NCBI GenBank assembly: GCA_001839685.1 | Contig: MLAK01001160.1 | Location: 1-64,000 of the forward strand | DNA length: 64,000 bases | Source of the DNA: Tritrichomonas foetus | Taxonomy: Eukaryota > Parabasalia > Tritrichomonadida > Tritrichomonadidae | Direction of reading: 5' to 3' | Shown: in pieces, positions 18,421 to 33,100 of the stretch | Layout: each line of letters begins with the position of its first letter | Position numbering within the stretch: position 1 is the stretch's first letter | The notes under the pieces: model-generated | Databases searched by the model: none | Told to the model about the DNA's origin: nothing | Seen by the model: only the letters and a program-made list of their open reading frames with translations | Position numbers and translations under genes: made by a program

Positions 18421-19281
18421 TTCATTTGGATTCGGATTATTTTATGTTTTTTCTTTTTCTAAGATAATGATTATTTTTAAAATAATGATTATTTTTATAT
18501 CAGTTAATTCACAGTGAGTTGAGATAGATGGTTTATATGTGCAACCTCAAAAAATGAACACAGAATAATCTTTATACGATTTCGGCACTAATATTCACAC
18601 TATTAACAAAAAGACGATTAACGTCAAAACTATGATTTGAGCAAACAACGTGAAGGGCCATTTCATGAATCAAATAATTTATAAGTCTTTATCCCCATGT
18701 TATATCTATTGTAACTTGATATCTTACAAGAAGATCTATCATGCTTCCATAATTAAATAATGCTATTAAATGTAGTGTAAACATGATAACAAATAAATAA
18801 CAGTTAATGATGGAAATATTAGCCACAGCAATCAATAAATTTTACCAAAAATCAAACTTAAGGATGATGCATTATATCAAAATCATTTTCATGCTCTAAA
18901 AGAAAGTGTGCAATTTCATGCCTGAAATAAGCACAAAGTATTAAAGGGGTTGGAGAAATTCACCAAGATATTTTTTTATTTTTATTTTATTTTTATTTTA
19001 TTTCTTTGATTTATTTCTTTGATATTGAATAAAATTGTATGCAAGGGGTTCTCCGCGAATAACATAAAGCATTCAATTATTAACGAAAATTCATATTTCA
19101 TAGATTGTTCGGCCCATCTTTTTAAAGCTATTTATTCAAACATTTCTAATTATATTGAAATATTCACTAGAATAAATTCTCAGCACTTTTTTCATTGAAT
19201 TTCGGCCATGTAAGGATAGAAAAGTTAATATCAGTTTTTTTTTTTATCATCAAAATTTTACGCCAATATTTGAAATAATCA
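18421..19281. other. Intergenic, 860 bp, AT-rich with low-complexity stretch
   Basis: No gene seen. Around 18971-19025 there is a T/A low-complexity run with repeated TTTTATTTTATTTTT and a direct repeat TTATTTCTTTGA. Just before the CK1 gene lie TTTCGGCCATGTAAGG and a T9 tract. Confidence 0.45.
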
Positions 19282-20739
19282 ATGGATCTTCGTGTTGGAT
19301 CCAAGTATCGACTGAAGAAGCGAATTGGCGCAGGCAGTTTCGGCGAAATTTACTCAGGCGAAAATGTGACTTCACATGAAGAAGTCGCTATCAAATTGGA
19401 ATCTGTTCGAACCAGACCTCCTCAGCTCTCCATCGAATCGAAAATATACAAAGTACTATCAGGCGGTGTTGGGATTCCCTCAATTAAGTGGTACGGAGTT
19501 GAAGGCGATTACAATGTTCTCGTTATGGAATTATTAGGTAAGTCAATAGAAGATTTATTTTCTTCATGTCAGAGGAAGTTCACTTTAAAGACGGTTTTGA
19601 TGCTGGCCGACCAGTTTATCTCACGAATTGAATACATCCATAATAAGGGCCTATTGCATCGCGACATCAAACCAGATAATTTCACAGTCGGGCTCGGAGC
19701 CAAGTCGAATGAAGTATTCGTCATCGATTTTGGGCTTTCGAAGAAATATCGAGATCCCCGAACACATCAGCATATTCCATTTCGAGAAGGGAAGTCACTC
19801 ACCGGAACAGCCAGGTATTCATCAATCAACACGCATTTGGGAATCGAACAGAGCCGCAGAGACGATCTTGAAGGAATTGGATACATCCTGATTTACCTCT
19901 TGAAGGGGACCCTCCCGTGGATGGGCCTTCATGCCGATAACAGAAAGCAGAAATACGAAGCAATAGCCGAAAAAAAAATTGCCACTTCCATCGACCAACT
20001 GTGCCAAGGAATTCCTCAAGAATTTGCCACATTTTTGAGTGAGACAAGAAAACTTGATTTTGCAGATAGACCTGATTACTCACTTTATAGAAGATTATTT
20101 AGAGATCTTTTAATTCGTGAAGGATACTCGTTTGACTATCGTTATGATTGGGTGCTTCGTGCACAAGCTGCAACAATTTCTCCTTTCTCGTTTGCTCCAG
20201 TGAGACAGGAAATCACTGATAGAGATAGACCAAACACCACAAATAATAAGCAGTCCAATAACGAAATAAATGAACAGACAAATAACACCTCAAACAATCC
20301 GAGAAATGAAACACATCATAATAATTTTATTCATAACAATATAAACAATAGTAACAACAACAACAATAATAATATAAATGTTATCCATAATTTTGGAATT
20401 CACACACATTCAAACAATATGAATGGAGTTCGAGGGATTAGTAGTAATGGAAATATAAACTTCCAGCCAATGAACAACCTTTATGTAAATAGCTTTAATG
20501 CTAACACTGGTGGAATTAGACAACAGGGATCACAACAGGGTATTCAAATGACCCTTTTACAAGGAAGCCAACAAAGCCTCCGAAGCCAACCCCACCTGAA
20601 TCAAAATGCGCGCGCACCAAAACGTACTAATATGAATGTGAGGAATCCAGCTCAAGTCCCACAAGGGGTAGCAGGACGCATGGCAGCAATACCAGCATGG
20701 ATGAACCAACATGGTCGTCATCAGAATTATGGAAAGTGA
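19282..20739 (+). CDS. Casein kinase 1 family protein kinase with Asn/Gln-rich tail
   Basis: 485 residues. The kinase domain covers residues 9-285 with all key elements: glycine loop GAGSFG (16-21), ATP-binding Lys38 in VAIKLE, catalytic loop HRDIKPDN (126-133), and DFG at 149-151. CK1-specific traits are the SIN segment in place of APE ([20 protein letters not shown]) and the LPWMGL motif. It phosphorylates acidic or pre-phosphorylated Ser/Thr sites. CK1 members act in trafficking, cell cycle and, in ciliates and algae, on axonemal dyneins. The C-terminal 190 residues are Asn/Gln/His-rich low complexity. The kinase half is clearly richer in C- and G-ending codons than the tail. Intact. Confidence 0.95.
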   Translation: MDLRVGSKYRLKKRIGAGSFGEIYSGENVTSHEEVAIKLESVRTRPPQLSIESKIYKVLSGGVGIPSIKWYGVEGDYNVLVMELLGKSIEDLFSSCQRKFTLKTVLMLADQFISRIEYIHNKGLLHRDIKPDNFTVGLGAKSNEVFVIDFGLSKKYRDPRTHQHIPFREGKSLTGTARYSSINTHLGIEQSRRDDLEGIGYILIYLLKGTLPWMGLHADNRKQKYEAIAEKKIATSIDQLCQGIPQEFATFLSETRKLDFADRPDYSLYRRLFRDLLIREGYSFDYRYDWVLRAQAATISPFSFAPVRQEITDRDRPNTTNNKQSNNEINEQTNNTSNNPRNETHHNNFIHNNINNSNNNNNNNINVIHNFGIHTHSNNMNGVRGISSNGNINFQPMNNLYVNSFNANTGGIRQQGSQQGIQMTLLQGSQQSLRSQPHLNQNARAPKRTNMNVRNPAQVPQGVAGRMAAIPAWMNQHGRHQNYGK

Positions 20740-21159
20740 AGTTTCATATTATCACAAACTTCATGAACGTGTGAGATTATATATTTTTTTGTTTTTTAAA
20801 TGTCTCTATTTCTTTCTTTCTTTCTTTCTTTTTTTCAATGTTTTCATTTCCCCTACCATTTATTAATTCAAAAGACGGAAACCAAGTAGAAAGGATAATT
20901 CCTGCAAATCCTAGGAACTAAAATTTATGGTATGATAAATGAGTGAACGATCAATTATATTATTATTGATTTTTAAAAATCGACTTATTTCAATCTTGAA
21001 TTATTTCACTCCAGAGATATTGAGCATTATCTGAGCGGTATTATAGGTAAATCAATCATAATGAATCAGAAAAATTCAAATAAACATCTGAATAAAGGCG
21101 AAAATTAATTAGAAACATACAAAACAATTTATTAATTAAAAACAAATAATTCTACATAA
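20740..21159. other. Spacer between convergent genes with (CTTT)n microsatellite
   Basis: 3' regions of CK1 and the dynein gene. A short CTTT microsatellite runs from about 20811 to 20835. No gene seen. Confidence 0.5.
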
Positions 21160-24100
21160 TTAGGGAGTAAATATTTCTGGTAGATGGCATACTAAACAAA
21201 CACCATTTGATACCAAATTCTCAACAGGAACTCGGGTTTTCAGTTTCAAAGTACATATTAGGTTATTCGTTTCACCATCAGTGCGTGATTTTTCTTCCTC
21301 AAGAGCAAATTGTTGACATGGGAAAGACAAATAGAAAGGGCATTCATAGATATTGTCATTATATCCTTCAAGTTCATTTGCATTAATGCTTTCTTCGGGG
21401 CAAAATGATTTTGGAATAAAAAGAATTTCTTGAAATCGTTTCATTGGCAGTGTTTTTGCATTTGGCTCAACAAAACAACAAAGTTGTTGATCATAGTTTC
21501 CACCAACCAGCCATACATTTGTTAATGTTAATCCTGGACCAATACCATCACTTCTTCCACTATACGTTCCTTTATTTGAATCAATGATACAGATAAATTC
21601 ATTTGTTGTTATTTGGCTTCTTCTTTGATAAGCCATTTCATTTAAAAATGCCAAAAGTAGACCTTTTATGTTTCGGATATGATTAACATTAATCGCTTGT
21701 GTAATATAGGTTCCATTTTTCATCCAATGCGCAAGGAAATCAGCCTTTTCTCGAATAAAGGTGAAAAATCGAGCAATTATTCGACTTCCATTGAATCCAA
21801 CAATTTCACACCATCTTTGAGGAACTTGATCTAAAGATATTTCTTGGATAACATCCTCTCGTAATCCTTCTAGTGCATAGTGAATTTCCTCTCGAATTTT
21901 CATGATTGATGAATTGAGTTTTTCAACTTCACATAATAAAAATAAAGACATGGGAGTTGAATTCTTTGGGGTTAAAGAAACATCAACATCTGGCGGGAAT
22001 AAAGCTTTTAAGCTTTCAAGTTGAATTCGAATTTGTTCAATGGGTGGACGTTGAACACTTAATCTATTTAGTTTGATGAATGGCTTTGTAATCCATCTTG
22101 ATAAATTCCATTGAATTAAAGGTGAGGAAATTTCTTTATCCATTAATAAAACATCACCATTTGGAAAATGCGGTAATTTTTGAATAAATTTATTGGCAGT
22201 TGATGTTACACTGAATGATGGAACTTCCCAAATTGATTTTTCCAAAGATGATTCATGAGTGAATCCTTTTTCGGCATCCAATTCAAGATACAAATTCACT
22301 TTTTGTAAATCAAAATCATCTGTGCACATTCCACTAAAGAAAAGACCTAAAATGAACTTTCTAAGAACGTTTAAAGGTGAAACAACAATTTTTTTATTTT
22401 TGTTTTGCTCTACAATATTATTATTTTCCACACTTTCTTGATTTTCATACGTGATTATTGAGCCATTAAATATATCTTTAATATTAGGTTCATCTAAGGG
22501 AAGATTATAGAAGAAACCAATCGGATCAACAAACATTCGATATCTAATTAATGAATAAGTTAAAGCTTCCATATAAAAAAGACGCTTTATATTTGGACAG
22601 AATTTGTGATTAGTCAACAGTTGACCATAATGCTGATAAATTTCGAGCATTTGCTGCTTAATTGATGGAAAAGATTCATATTCTATCTTTTTACATCGAA
22701 CAAGCAAAGAGTGCGGAAGAAATTTAGTTGATCGACATAAAATAACGAGTCGGAATTCAGCTGGTGCATTTTTAATTTGATCAGTAATATCATTTAAAAA
22801 TGCAGCTATTATAGGTTTAGCCACATGGTAATGAACAATTACCCAGAATCCATTTTCTATTGCTTTTTGAACTTTTGCTTCAGCTTTCTTTAGTGATTTT
22901 TCGTCATCTGATAAAGAAATTGAAAACATGAATCGTAATTTATTTCGTGAATTTGCAAACTCATCAAATAATAATCCAGGATCCCTTTCAGACATTTTAA
23001 TTAATATTGGTGTATAAGATGGTGCAGAACTAAATGACTCAAGTGAAAACATTGGGAATTTTCCCAAAAAATTCTTTCCAAATTCTTCAGTGATGAATTT
23101 TGTGATGATTTGGAAAACTGATCCAATACTTGAAAATCGCAATTGGTCAATTGTATCACCTGTTCGAATTTCAATTACTTTCATATCAAAAGTACCATTA
23201 TATTCTTGCGTTAAATGTGTAACAATGTTCGGAAAATCAGATTCTGGATTTATTTTTTTTAATACTCGAATTCGAAATGTGACATAAAACAATAGAAAGT
23301 AAATTTCATTAAACATCAAAGTTGGCATAATGAAGTCGAATATATGAGAAATAATAGATCTCTGAAGTTCATCAAGCTGCTGATCATTTAATTCTTCACC
23401 TTCCTTGAAATTGCATGCATTGATGGCAGCATGAATCGAGGCAATGAAATCATTCAGAGAATAGGCTTTTCCCGTTTTTACCTTTGGGAGGAAACGAGAA
23501 AGAGCTTCCCAAAAAATAAAGCAAATATCAATTAATGGCTTGAATTTTTCAATTGGCTTCACAACATCTTCTTGTTTAGAATTGGATGAGATTTGTGATT
23601 TCATATCCAATAATCGACTATATTCTTTATCAGCATTGAAATAACAATCTTTACTTTGGAAAAAGTTAAGAATAAGTTCTTCATCATCCAAAAAGTCATA
23701 ATCTTTGTCATTCTTTTGGTTATTCATAACTTCTGAAATAATCTCGAGAATTTCTTTTTCAAATTTATGTTTTTGAATGATTTGATGAAGGAGCATTCTT
23801 TCATCAGAATTGTACTTTTTAGATAGTCCAGGTAGATAACTTTGAATGAATACATTTGTTATGATATCACGGACTGCATTTAATGAATCATAAGAAAGAT
23901 CAATAACTGTAACTCGTGATGCAAGTTCAGCTGGAATATCTTTTGCAGATAACTTGGACGAAAACAAAAATAATCTAAATTTATGATTTCGAATAATTTT
24001 TTGTGCTTGATTATTATCACCACCATTTTCAATATTGCTTTTAGATTTGGTATTATTGCTCGAGTTGTTTTGATAAAAATTATATTTGGAAAATGTATTA

Positions 24101-27100
24101 ATTTCAATGGTGACTTCACTATTTTCTTTCGATGGATACAATTCCATGGGCAGAATTGATAACAAAATCGGATGAAGCCAATCAACATCTTCTAAGATTA
24201 AAGTTTTACCTTCAGTCAAACAATGAACAAATATTTCATACAGTTTATGAGAATACATTGAAGCTCGACAAAGTTTCTTTGGTTTAATGGATTTGGTAAT
24301 TGTTTCATTAATAAGTCCATCTGGGTCAATAATTAAAGGTGTCCTGATAACAGATTCCACAAATTGAACATTGTGATCAGTAAACATAAATGCAGGATTA
24401 TCATTTCTGAAGAAAAAGTCTTCATTATTTTCATTCATAATTGCCAAGGTTTTCTTTATGAATAATGGATCATCCAAAGAATCAGTGAATCCATTTGTTA
24501 GCAAAATATCATGAACTTCTTTAAAGAAGTCATTTTTCGGGGAAATGTGACTGATACTATTTTTATTGCTATTCGTATTTGAAAAATTTATATCAAATCT
24601 TGGATTATTTTGATTATCATTAAACCGATTTGAGATCATTCCAGTATATGTAATGAATGAAGAAAATGTCAGCGCATCACCAATAATCTTGAATTCAATG
24701 TCTTTGAAACCAGCATCATAGTTCTTCCATTTTTCAAGAAGTGAATTCAAGCCATCAGTAATGTTTTTCAAAGTACTTTGTTTCTCTTCTAAATACTCAA
24801 AATCATTTTCTTGTTCTTTAAGTTTGTCATAACCAATTTGAAATTCGGCAATTTCTTTTTCTAGAGAATCTGAAACTTGTTGGATTGATTCTCTTTCTAA
24901 TTTTACATCTTCTTTATATTGATGAAAGACTTTCTTCTTATGTTCATAGAGGATTTCTTTTTCTTTAATCGTAAATGCTAAAACCGCCACTTTTATAGCA
25001 GCATTTGCCCAATCATAAAATGGCGTTAATGTTGGGCATACAGAATTAGCGTCACGCGAATCAAATTTATTTCGTTCAGAGATGGTATAAGCTCTTTTAA
25101 TGGTAGATTCATCCATTTTAAGCGGATTTATTCTCGATAGGATAATTTGAATTAATTTTTCATCTTTAAATAATTTTTTCCCAAAACTTTGTGGTTGATC
25201 CATCATTGAACAAGTTAAATCCATTACATATTTAAAAACAGGCGGTGGATCATCAATATATGGTAGTAATGAATTTAAAGATGTTTGACTTAATGCATCA
25301 AGCTTATTTTTGGCTAAGTCAACATGAACACCAGCATCATTTAATTGAGCCTTCAATGGACCTATTTCATCAAGGATTGTCTTTAATTCCATTGAATGTT
25401 TCCGTTCTTCATCATCAATTTTGTTTAACCTTACTTGAATTGTATCTTTTTTAATAATGAACGATTGTTGAATTTTATCATCTTCTACTTTTTGTTTCAT
25501 TAAATCTGGTTTACCTTCATTAATTTGTTTTTCAATATCTTCAATTTCTTTATGAAGACTTTCAATAAACGATATTGCAATATTTCCATTATTTCTTCGA
25601 TTTAAAGCTTCTTCATGCCAAAGTTGATAATAATGAATAAAATTATCAGCGAAATCATAAAATGAATTTACAGAGACTTGTTTATATTTGTTTCTTGCTG
25701 CTTCATGAATCAAATAAAGAACATGTGTAATATTTTCAGGGAAGAGTGATCGCATTTTCTCCAGTCGTGGATGCGAAAATATAGTTTTTGAGGATTTTTT
25801 GATAAACTTGGATGTACTAGAAAGAAATTCTATTTTTGTAAATAAAGGATATTTTTCTGCATTGAAGTTTTCATTTACACTCATTGCAATATGAACATTC
25901 AATTTTAAAATTTCACAAATTTGGTCAAACATTGTCAACCGATCATCTTGAGGTATTCCATGTTTTGTACCATTCATGTAATAAAGTTCTTCAATTTCAT
26001 TTGACTTTAAAAATGGAGTTGGATCACCAAGTTCATATAAATGGGATAACATTTCAATGTCCATCATTGAATGACGATTGTATTTTATGAAAATAATTAA
26101 TGGTTTTGGATTTATTGCGATATTTCGAAGAGTTTTTGATAACAATTTATTCATAAATAATCTTCTTTCGTGAACATCATTTATATCAATGTCAGATTGT
26201 GGTGGTACATAAATGAATTGCTGTTCTTTCATATGAGCCACAAATCTAGTCAAAGTATATCTTCCTGTATTTTCTTTTCCAATGAGTAAAACGTTACTTC
26301 CAGGAAAAGTTAGCGCATTTTGTAACATGGCCCACTGCCGAATAACTGGTGGTGTAAATTTAATAATCAGCTTATCTGAGTGAGATCCATTAAATCCAGC
26401 TAAGTAGAAGTTTAACTCTTCTTGGATCAAATGAGTTGGGTGATTAGAAACGTTTACACAAAATGAACGATTTCGGTTTTCTGTTTCGGCATACATAATA
26501 TCTTCTCCTTTGAAGAAAGTCTTAAATAAGGATTTACATTCAGGAATATCAAACAACATTTCAAAATGTCTTTGTACTGATGATAATGAATCTTTAGAAA
26601 CTAGTCGATGTGTATAGTATAAATTTAGTTGACATAAAAGAAGTTTTGCCAATTGGGCCATATCTACATTACTGTTTCCTTCTCGCTTCTCAAAAGCTGG
26701 AAAAACATTTAAGAGAGATAAATAATGAAATGGTGTCTTCTTAAATCCACATCTTGTATCAGTATTTCTAAATTTCTCTGTGAGCGAATAAGTAATATCA
26801 ACTAATCTCTGGTTAATGTTAAAATGTTTTCCAAGTCCATTGTATATTTCTCGTATTGAGATATTCGAAGGCTCATCAAGCTTCATTAAGAAGAATTTGG
26901 CTAAAAACCTCGGTGGGAAGTTCGATAATGATCTGCTTGTAACAATAACAAAATAGTTTTTCATTTGGAGCATATCCAAATATTTTGGATCTTTTCGAGA
27001 TGTTACTGGGACAAAAGATGATGTTACTAACATTCTAATAAATTCAATAGCTTTCATATTATTTGGTGGCAAATTATCAAAAATTAATGCATGGGTTTTC

Positions 27101-30100
27101 ATTTCAGTAGCCAACATATATTGCTTTTGAAGGATATTAGAATGAGTTAATATAAATTGTTGTAGTGAATGTTTTGTTGACCATTTAGATACAGGAATAA
27201 CCATTGGAATGATATCTTGACTATTTCTAAATATGAATTTCAATAAAGTCGATTTTCCACATCCAGCAGGACCATATAACATAAAATGCTGTTTTTGTCT
27301 AAGCAAAATTTCACCCTGATTAATAAGTGGCAAATATGAAACAGTACAAATGGAAACAGTGCTCAAAATAGGTAAGCCAGCCAATGCAACATTTGGAGAG
27401 GTAAGTGGTGACATATTTATGAAATCTTCTTTAAGTGGCAAAAGATCGTTTTCATAAAATCTTAAGGACATCATTGATGGGCGTGGATAAGTGTCCCAAA
27501 ATCTCTGACTAACTTCGAATCCAACCCAATCCTGTGGAACTTTAAGCTGAAACTGAGCTCTGACCCAATTATCAAATTCTGCAAGATTTGTATTCTCAAT
27601 AATCGATGAAAATACAGTAAATAAAGACATAACCATAACTACTCGAATATGCTCTTCATTGCTTTTATCAGCAGCTGCAATATCAAGATAATTAAACATG
27701 TATAAGAGAGCTAAATAAGGTAAATGCTCAGCAATAATGACCTCACTATCTTGTGTTCGCATCTGTGAATCAGAATGATATAAATAATTTGGTGTTTTAT
27801 ATACATATTTGATAATACTTGCTGATATTTCCGGAAATAGTTTAATGATATGTCTTTTCATAATTTCGGGAACATGATCTCTATACACAGAAAGTACTCG
27901 ATTCAAAATCTGTAGAGGATCTACAAATTCAAATAAATCGAGATTAGTTGGACAAACTAATCGTGTATGCTCATTAGTCATTGGTAAAATACCACAAAAC
28001 CCAAAACAAGAAGGAGTCAATGATGCAATATTATCAGTTTCGAATATAATATGCATATTATTATCATATTCCAGGGAATCAAGCGTATTTAATTTAAATG
28101 ACCCATTTTCAGCCGAACCTGCCATTTGAGTAATGAAATTAACAAACCTTGGTGTTAATGGACCATTTAATCTCAAAATTCTTTGGTGGGTATTTTCATA
28201 TTTCATCAAATTTGTGACATATGTTTGCATTTCACCACAATTCCAAATTTGACCAAGGTCATTGTCAAATTTCATTTCACCAAACATCCTTTCCCATGTT
28301 TCAATATTATGATAAACATCAAAAAGTTTAATTGGTCTCAAATCAGTGAAAAATTCTGCTTTTTCTGGACTTTCAAGTATTTTGTTGATTGCAGATTCTA
28401 ATAAATCAACTATTTGCGATTTTCCTGAGTTAGGAGGACCATAAATAATAACACACGGATTTCGAATGAGTAAATTATAAAATGAAACAGTTCTTTCAAT
28501 TAAGTAATCTGCAAGTTCATCAGATGTATTAGTAATAAGTAGATGAAGCGTATCTTTTAATATTTTCTCACAGGTATCTGAAACGAAACAATCATGATCA
28601 GTCAAATTCCTCTTAAATTTATCGAAACTTGAAAACATCGGGAAATATGAATAAATCAACTGTAAAAATGACTGTTGATGCTCGGTTCGAATACAATGAA
28701 TGTACCACTTATAGATAGCATAAACCACAGAATACTCTTCCGCTAAAGCTGGTGATTCATAATAAGTCAAAAATGGAATGGTATTATTATGACTGATGAA
28801 AAGTAGCGTAGCTTTTGCTTCATTAATAATCTTCATAGTTGTAGATAAAATAGTTTTCACTGGTAAATAAGAAAATATATATGTGATTGATCTCAGTAAA
28901 TTAATTAATTTTCCACTAATCGATTCACCTTCAAAAAATCCAGAAGCGGAAAATTTCGCAAGGGCCATTTTTTCTATGTTGGGTGCACCTAATGAAACAG
29001 GTTTGAGAGCACTTCGAAGTTGAGGAGGGAATGATTTTTCTGATCGAAGTAAAGAATGACCAGTGAAAATAATTCTTGCATTTTTTAAATAAACTTTTGG
29101 AGATCCATCAATTATAACTTTCCCTTCTATTTTGGGTGATTGAAATTCACGTAAAGTATCATAAATAAATACCAAATTTTCAGGTGAATGAAATCGAAGA
29201 TCATTAAATGCAAGCCAACAACCATTTGCAGCAACTCCAGAAAAGATACGACTTAAAATTGTCTTATTTGTATCGGTAAAAGCAGGGAAAATATATAAAA
29301 ATTGACCATATAATGAAGTAAGATGAGTTAACAAAGATTTCTTTCCAACATGAGCAGAGCCAAAAAGATAAGGGAAACATCCAGCATTTAAAGAATGACA
29401 AATATTATTTTTTGCTCTTAGAGATGCCTGTGACTGAATGAACAAAGGAGATGAACCATAAAATTCATAACCGTGTTCAACTTTGATGCTATCAAATTCG
29501 ATATATAGTTTCTCATCAATTAGTCGCAATTTAAAGTAATGGCTCCAATTTAAATTTTGTGAGAAATTTTGAATCCTTTCTGATAAAATAGAAGTCATAT
29601 GAATATGAGTATCAATAGTCATAATTAATGATGATATTTGATCATTCAGATCTATAAAATCGTCATCATGTAAAAGATTACTTAGAGTTGCTTGAATCTC
29701 TATAAGTTTCTTTTGGTATTCTGTAAATGAATGAACATTATTTTCAAAATTATTAAAACACTCATCAATTTCAGTAGCATATTTAATTTGAAAAACAAGC
29801 AAGCAAACCGATGTTGAATAAGCTTTTATCCATGATTTAAGAGGGGTTTGTGTAAATGAAGTTAAAGCATTACTTACTGATTCACGCAGTGATATTTTCA
29901 TAGTTTCAACAAGATTATTAATCCAATTTTCGATTGATCCAATACATTGAACATTTTTCACAAATTTTAGGAAGTTCTTTCCATCACCCATGAGTCCAAG
30001 AATTCGTAGACGTGAAAATTCTTGCAGTTTATTGACACCATTAGTTTGGTTATTTTCTTCTTGTGATTGTGTTTTAAATGCTCTAACTTTCATAAATATC

Positions 30101-33100
30101 TTTCGCAAATACTGTTGAAAGATATTAAAATCTAATGTTGAAAATAATTTCAGTATTTCTGCATCACTTAAAAAGTAAAATCTTGGCATGATAGTTCGCT
30201 TGACATCAATAAATTTGGTGACTGATTGGAGTAAATTTTGCATTGTTTTATTATTTTCAATTAACATTTCATGAAGAGATGGAAAAGAACAAACATGAAC
30301 TAATGAAGTATTTTCAAGTGTATGTCTAACAAGTGATACCCATCTCCTTTTCACCATTGTAAACCTATTTGCTTGGTGCGGAAGAATTTCTTTTGTAGCA
30401 TCCTGAGAAAAGAAAGGGCTCAATATAACCCAATTTGATTCAAAGGTGGACCAAGCATCCATAATTTTCGCATATGATTCAAGTGAGTTGGAAAATTGAA
30501 GAATTGAGTCTTTAATTCCTTGAACATATGGGAAAAGAAGCATCTGATTTAAAGTAATCTGTGTGTCATAAATTTCTTGGAATAATGAATTCAAATCTCC
30601 CAATAATAATGAATCTTCTGCTTTTGGCTGAGACTCTAAAAGTGGTAACTTAACTTCTTGCCAGCGCGCAGTGACGGCTTGAAAATCTGTTTCCAATTGT
30701 GATTCTCCTTTTGCAGTTGATGCAATTGTTTTGATTTTTTCGGTTTCATTTAAAATCCCCAACGATATTAATTCATCAATCTTAATTTGTGCATAATATG
30801 TGTTGGCTTGACCACATTGATTAAATAACGAGTTCCAATGACGAAAATGCATTTGACTTTCTGATAAAACTTTTAATTGATCTAGAAATGGAATGATCCT
30901 ACTTAGTTTTTCATACATTTCATCAAGCATTCCATTCGGTCGATCTGATGTTTTAATCAATTCGTTAGCTTCATCTCTTAATCGAAGAACTTCTTTACAA
31001 AATTCATCGATATTGATGTTATTAAATGGAACATTAGTAATATTGAACGATATTTTATTATAAGCATGAATTGATTTAAATAATTTGTCGGCAAATGTTG
31101 CACCTCTTTGAACAACATCATATTCATTTAAGTCATGTAATTTAACACCCATAACTTCTTGGCATTTCATGAGGGCATGAATATCTGGCTCAAGTTTTAC
31201 TAATTTTTCTTTGGCTTTTTCAATTTGTGGAATTAAGAAATCCATATTAGCTTCTTCAATTGTTGTAGGAAATGTTTGAAGAAAGACATGGTATTTTTGA
31301 AGTTTGGATTCTTTTTGTTTTAATTTATCATTTAATATTTGTACAAATCGATCTGAATTCAATTTTCTTATCATTATTGCGCGATCTTGATCATTCTGAA
31401 ATGTTCGATATCCATCACGAAGAGGATTTCTTGAATGATCAACTAGGTTATTCGAATTATATCCAACATTTTCATAAAGAGCATACAATTTATCAACAAA
31501 ATCTATTTCTTTAGAAATGAAAGGATCCATCGCTTGAACTTTTGCTGTAAACTCGCAATGATCAACGTATTGTTCGAGCGTTCCAGGATCTTTTTTAAGT
31601 TTCTTTGAACAAAATCTGAAAATTCTAGTAATATCATCAATTTTTTTTTGGATTAATTCTTTTAAAGCATTTTGAATTGCTCGTATTGATTGAATTGGAA
31701 TGGGTGTTAAGATACCTCTAAGATTTTTTGAGTCAATATATAAGGCACCACGAACCGTACATGCATGAAATTGCGTTAAACGAGTCTCATAAGATAAAAA
31801 ATCATTAATGTCTTTTCGAACAGCATCAAAATCAACAATTAATTCGGTACTTGGATCAAAAGATAGTGACTCTTCATCATTTTCAAGATCAATAGATGAA
31901 CTACTATCAACATTGTGACGAGAAGTTGCAAGATCAAACTTGTGTGACTCGCCACCACGTTGCATTATATAAATTTGAGGTGACCATTCTTTCCCAATTT
32001 TATATAATGGAAAAAATTCAATAAAACCTCGAGAGTGCTCTTCTGATTCATGATAAGAGTCTTTAATAACTCTAATGATATTATCATGAAATTTTTCATA
32101 ATCTGGATTAGTTTTACAAAATTGATCAAAATGTGGTCCATCTTCCAAAAGCTTATGAATACTATTATAAACTTCTCTAAGATGAGGTCTGAGTTGAGAT
32201 TGACTTAATAATCGTGGAAGTTTAGTTAAAGTTATAATTGAATCTGATAAAGAATTATCAATTGCAGTTAAAAGCTCATCTAAAGTTGGAACAAATGCAA
32301 TTTCACCTTCATCTGTAAAATAAATTTCGATTTGAAAAATTGATGACATTTCTTGTGATACATTTTGATCAGCAGCTTTCCAAGATTCATAACAAGCTGT
32401 TGATAAAGATTCCAATAATAAGTAATCAATCATTCTTATAAAATAACAAAATCCTTTCACTTCATTATTCACAATCTCATTTCTCTTGATTCTTTCAGCA
32501 TCCACTTTTTCTCGAATGACCATTAATTGACCTAAATTTGGAATAACATTTTTGCCGCGGGTAAAATCGGTTTCTTTGACTAATACTCGAGTTGGATCAC
32601 GAATATCACCATCTAACTGAAGCATTAACTCAAGTACATTTGATAAATAATTTTGATATTCTTCAATTAAAGCCTCTTTATTTTCTTCAATTTCTGTTAA
32701 AAACATTTTCATTGTAAATTTTCTCTGTGGCCAAAAAGAAAGAAGATATTGTTTAACCATTTGCTCACAAGATGTTTCCATAACATTTAATGTTGTCATA
32801 TAAAATCCAGTTTGAACAAAAAAAGGATGAGCTTTAACAATCAATGACATTTTTTCATATCTTCTTCTTTTAATGAAATTTTTCCAAACTTTAAATGATT
32901 TCCAGTAACGATATAAAGCAAAAATCCTTAGGGCACGAATCATTTTGTAGAAAGCTGTTTCTGCAGCCCATCTTTCCAAAGTGGCGTGATCAGATTCCCC
33001 ATTTGGGAAAATGTGAGTCACTCCAGAAGCAGACATTGTAAAATATTCCGGATTTAATTCAGCTGTTGGCGCTTTAACAAGTTCATACGGTGAAAATTCC

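Noticed and set aside
18971..19025. TTTTATTTT-rich stretch as a possible satellite or scaffold-attachment element
   Set aside because: Simple AT-rich low complexity without regular period; nothing specific can be claimed.
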